Shown here: positions 6,107-6,667 of the stretch, one piece after another | How positions within the stretch are numbered: position 1 is the stretch's first letter | Layout of the letters: each line of letters begins with the position of its first letter | The notes under the pieces: generated by a model | Databases searched by the model: none | What the model was told of the DNA's origin: nothing | What the model saw: only the letters and a program-made list of their open reading frames with translations | Translations under genes and position numbers: made by a program | Assembly: GCA_964350135.1 (NCBI GenBank) | Contig: CAYGJN010000123.1 | Location: 1-6,667, forward strand | Origin: CAYGJN01 sp964350135 | GTDB taxonomy: Bacteria; Bdellovibrionota; Bacteriovoracia; Bacteriovoracales; Bacteriovoracaceae | Length of the DNA stretch: 6,667 nt | Reading direction: 5' to 3'

Positions 6107-6619
6107 ATGGCAAGAGTAAGAAAGAGTTTAAGAAGAAGAAAGAAAAAACAAGATATGGAGTTAGATATTAACTCTTTGCTCGATATTCTTGTTATCTTAC
6201 TTGTTTTTCTTTTGAAAAGTTATAGTGCTTCTGAACTTGAAGTGAAATTACCTAAAAACTTAAGCTTGGCCAATTCTAAGTCTCAAGATTACGGAGAACA
6301 AGCTCCAACAGTAAAGGTTACTTCTAAAGGAGAGATATTTCTTGGAGCTGAACAGATTGCGACAAATATTAAAGACTCACTTGATAGTGAAGGCAAAGTT
6401 GCTATTTTATACAATAAACTTTCAAAGCTTAGAGATAAAAAACTTAAAAAATTAAAAAGCCTACAAGGGAGAAAGCCAGCAAGTGAGAAAGACAATGACC
6501 TTACTGTAAATCTCGTTTTTGATAAAGACCTAGAATATAACAGCATGAAAGTTGTTATGCATACAACTGGTGTTGCTGGTTTTAATAAATTTAAATTTCT
6601 AGTTCAGGCAGTGGAGTAA
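6107..6619 (+). CDS. Second TolR/ExbD-family motor subunit (AglQ/AglS-like)
   Basis: A 170-residue protein with a very basic head (RVRKSLRRRKKK, 3-14), then LDINSLLDILVILLVFLL (19-36), a TolR/ExbD helix with the key aspartate at D26 and a second acid, D20, just before it. The periplasmic part has an ExbD-like start (PTVKVTSKGEIFLGAEQI), but its middle (about 100-127) is an unusually Lys-rich stretch (NKLSKLRDKKLKKLKSLQGR) where typical ExbD has a short helix. It ends with strands and helix (LTVNLVFDKDLEYNSMKVVM). It begins 3 bp after the previous TAG, with AAGG (6096-6099) inside the upstream gene, so expression is likely coupled. Sequence similarity to the first copy is low outside the membrane segment, implying distinct partners, as for AglQ and AglS. 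Confidence 0.87.
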   Translation: MARVRKSLRRRKKKQDMELDINSLLDILVILLVFLLKSYSASELEVKLPKNLSLANSKSQDYGEQAPTVKVTSKGEIFLGAEQIATNIKDSLDSEGKVAILYNKLSKLRDKKLKKLKSLQGRKPASEKDNDLTVNLVFDKDLEYNSMKVVMHTTGVAGFNKFKFLVQAVE

Positions 6620-6620
6620 T

Positions 6621-6667
6621 TTGAAGTATTTAATTGTTTTAGCTCTATTTAGTGTACTCGTAAAAGC
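6621..6667 (+). CDS. Start of another secreted protein (TTG start, truncated by window end)
   Basis: Only 15 codons and two bases are visible, reading MKYLIVLALFSVLVK if the TTG at 6621 initiates. This is a typical signal-peptide start: one Lys and then a hydrophobic core. GGAG (6613-6616), which overlaps the end of the previous gene, lies four bases before the TTG, and the gene starts 1 bp after the preceding stop. It probably continues the same operon. The function is not visible; a periplasmic or outer-membrane partner of the motor would fit. Confidence 0.7.
   Translation, partial: MKYLIVLALFSVLVK

Noticed and set aside
6289..6546. Minus-strand open frame of 85 codons
   Set aside because: It is antisense to the Lys-rich part of the second TolR-like protein, which explains its Ser/Phe/Leu-rich translation.

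Overview
The window is a compact, AT-rich, all plus-strand stretch of a Gram-negative genome. The gene families, the AT-rich coding and the gene order suggest a Bdellovibrionota-type predator such as Halobacteriovorax/Bacteriovorax. That assignment is inferred from recalled family distributions; no database search was run.

Layout. Positions 1-978 hold the C-terminal part of a ClpB-like AAA+ disaggregase whose start lies before the window. A non-coding gap of about 370 bp (979-1350) follows. It contains several inverted repeats, a possible weak terminator, a perfect TATAAT box and a 14-bp direct repeat. From 1351 to the window end runs a tight, co-directional cluster, probably one operon. It encodes: a von Willebrand A (vWA) lipoprotein with an Asp-Pro repeat linker; a small outer-membrane beta-barrel; a secreted TPR protein; an 87-residue secreted protein of unknown function; a TolQ/ExbB/MotA-type channel protein; two successive, different TolR/ExbD-type proteins; and the first 15 codons of another secreted protein that starts with TTG. 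Gaps inside the cluster are short (overlap to 45 bp), and one start/stop overlap (ATGA) suggests translational coupling.

How it may work. One TolQ-like plus two TolR-like proteins is the composition of the Myxococcus AglR-AglQ-AglS proton-driven gliding motor. The barrel and TPR proteins resemble the kind of envelope parts found in the Glt gliding complex. The vWA lipoprotein with an intact metal-site motif resembles the CglB surface adhesin in architecture. The best reading is an Agl/Glt-related trans-envelope machine that couples proton flow at the inner membrane to an outer-membrane barrel and adhesin, for gliding or prey attachment. The component families are seen in the sequence; the assembly and role are inferred. 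A Tol-Pal-like or ExbBD-like envelope function is the main alternative.
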